Source of the DNA: Arbacia lixula
Lineage: Eukaryota > Echinodermata > Echinoidea > Arbacioida > Arbaciidae
Assembly: GCA_963669155.1 (NCBI GenBank)
Contig: OZ022593.1
Coordinates: forward strand, 10,904,755 to 10,968,754
Reading direction: 5' to 3'
Length of the DNA: 64,000 nt
The translations under genes and the position numbers were made by a program. Below the pieces are notes generated by a model that saw only the letters and a program-made list of their open reading frames with translations, did not search any database and was not told where the DNA came from. This document shows, piece after piece, positions 61,902 to 64,000 of the stretch (position 1 is the stretch's first letter; every line of letters starts with the position of its first letter).

Positions 61902-62362
61902 TTTATCAATGGGGGCCATAATTTCATAAGTTGTCACAAACTCCAAAGGTCATCCTCATATAAACCCCACTGATTAACACATATTCATGGTAACACACAG
62001 CATCAGCAAAAGTGAAAACCTATCCTTGTTTACAGTTGAAAGACCCCTTAGGGACCATAGTGTGCATTCATATACCCTCAGCAGTGCACTGTTTGCTTAA
62101 TCACTGCGGTGTGCAGAGCTGTGGTGAACGCTATCGAGATCCCTGATCGCTTGACAACAGGAACCACCGTTTGACGATCTGCCCAAAATTTTGACATTCA
62201 ATCAATAATTCCACATAAAGGGAGTTTTTAATTTTGATATTGAGAGGTTAAATCTTGTACTGTATTTTCTTCCATTTTCCGTTTTATTCATCCTATTTTT
62301 ATTAACCTGCAAAAGGGCTACATTTCTATATAGCCTCATATACATATCGTACTGGCATTTCT

Positions 62363-62503
62363 GGGCCCCGTTGCATAAAACTTACCATCAATGGTAACTA
62401 CCATGGTAACATTGCTCGACTGCCAATCAAATTCAAGGTTTCCATACGACTTGCCAATGGAAGCGAAGTTACCATCAATGGTAAGTTTTATGCAACGGGG
62501 CCC
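62363..62503. mobile_element. Foldback element with GGGCCCCGTTGCATAAAA ends
   Basis: The left arm GGGCCCCGTTGCATAAAACT and the right arm AGTTTTATGCAACGGGGCCC are perfect inverted repeats, extended by TACCATCAATGGTA. One arm also occurs at about 49140-49185. Confidence 0.88.
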
Positions 62504-64000
62504 AAGTGCTTGGTCCCAAATTGTTTAAGGGTAAACATCCCTCCTGGGCCCCATCTTATAAACAGTTGTGATTGGTTCATATTGATCGCAAGTCCAATCC
62601 CCCATCTCTTATGTGTAGAGTAATGAATGATAGTAATCGCAAGTCAAGTTGCGAACACAACGAACTCTTTTTCCGACACGGCCCAGGAATGATAATCAAA
62701 TCAAATCACTCAAATGTATAAACACGTTTATATTAATGCAAGCGAGTTTGCTTGTTTATTCAATATCTCATGTATCTACAACTTGCTGTTTAAGCATCAC
62801 TAGTATGCTGACAAAAGCTACACAGTATAATAAATTAAAATACAATATTCACAGTTAGCTTGGTACATAAAGGAACTCAATACGGAAATAATCCCGGACA
62901 TAAACCTGAAAATGATCTTCTCATTTTATGGTCATAGACATATAAATCACAGTGGACACTGGGCATCTACTATACAGGCATCTTGTTTGTACATAATGAA
63001 TGCAAGACATCACCTATCTAAATTCCTTGCATATTTTTACCTTCAATATTAGTTAAACAATTTACCGGGCATCATTCATGGAGCTTGATTTTGAACAGAT
63101 TGAATGAAATTTAACCAAATACTTCATTTATTATCTAAAGAGATGCCAAATTGAATTCAGAACCAGTCTTTCCCATAGCAAAGTTGTACAAAATATTCAA
63201 TTGCATTCTAATTGGAAGAATATGGCTTGTTTTAACATAAATAACATGAAAAGATTAGGAGAAATGCTTTAGTGTAAAGAAAATCAAGTCTTACCCCCAA
63301 AATACATCATTTCATTAAATATGTTGGTATATGTAATGAAAAAACAATAAACAACAAAAACTGAATACATGACAAAACTTTTCACTCAAGAGAGGAGAGC
63401 CATTCATACTGGGTATAATTATGGGAACTTATTATATTTTTAACATCATAAAGAAAATAAAGTTAATACATATCTTGAACTCATTTTGCCATGCCTCTCG
63501 CTCCTGTACATGTATATCCATGACATTCTATCAATTCATAAATTTGAGTTGTTGCATTATTTAGTCTTCATAATACACTTAATACAGAAGAATGTCCCTT
63601 TTCCTTCTTCAGATAACCCATATTTTAAGAAGGGAACTCTAAAGAGGACAACAATTAAAACCAGAATATGATATCACATGTTCAAACATTTGAAAGAATT
63701 ATCTAGATAAATCTTGAAACTGCACTCTGTAAAATGTCAATGCAGTTGACCGTAACGGGGGTTTGAATGCTGTGATAGTGATAGCCAATCACACACTCAC
63801 ACTGGTCACATACTGGCAACCGGTAAATAGTTTACGGAGGGTACAGTTAGAGAACCCCAAATGAAAGTATTAGACGGGGGTTCAGGACGATTTACCCCAG
63901 CAATTTAAAAAAAATAGCCCTTATGAGATTAAAAAAAAAATTCTCATATGGCACAATGCAAAATAAAGTTCAGAGCATTTAATACAAGACATCAGGATTA

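Larger units (their letters stand above)
57800..64000. other. E2 3' UTR and downstream intergenic DNA
   Basis: No further gene is recognised. Candidate AATAAA signals occur at 58757 and 60558. A pyrimidine-rich tract spans 60230-60440. Foldback elements are listed separately. From 62700 to the end the sequence is AT-rich with no visible feature. Confidence 0.6.

Overview
The window is animal genomic DNA. It has short coding exons with GT-AG junctions, kilobase introns, and many small foldback (inverted-repeat) elements and microsatellites. The proteins and repeat landscape fit an invertebrate deuterostome, and a sea urchin or other echinoderm is my best guess. The species is inferred, not proven. 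I see no prokaryotic, viral or organellar genes.

Four protein-coding genes can be assembled exon by exon, and each spliced reading frame is a whole number of codons. (1) 346-4520, plus strand: the 3' part of an alpha-type nicotinic acetylcholine receptor subunit (466 residues visible; the 5' exons lie left of the window). (2) 33198-12522, minus strand: a complete 20-exon Piwi-clade Argonaute of 946 residues, closest to the PIWIL2 type. (3) 36931-40841, plus strand: a complete 6-exon PCNA of 260 residues. (4) 44832-57799, plus strand: a complete 5-exon UBE2D-type ubiquitin-conjugating enzyme of 147 residues.

Layout: the receptor and Piwi genes are tail to tail across 8 kb of repeat-rich DNA (4521-12521). 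Piwi and PCNA are head to head across 3.7 kb (33199-36930) that includes a CpG-rich block, a CTCF-like motif and, next to PCNA, CCAAT and E2F-like sites. PCNA and the E2 gene are in tandem. From 57800 to the end there is 3' UTR-like and repeat DNA only. PCNA and UBE2D-type E2s both belong to general proliferation and ubiquitin pathways (PCNA is itself a ubiquitination target) and Piwi is a germline/stem-cell small-RNA effector, but nothing here proves that the neighbours act together.

The most unusual observation is that five exons in two genes have a partial copy of one exon edge, usually with its splice site, in the neighbouring intron. In Piwi one copy could be a 39-nt in-frame micro-exon. 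Other points: the Piwi catalytic 'glutamate finger' reads Asp; the E2 is divergent for a nearly invariant family; several foldback families share TTAA ends; a four-copy ~157-bp minisatellite carries arrayed TGACCT half-sites; and a ~100-nt imperfect hairpin lies in the E2 gene's longest intron.
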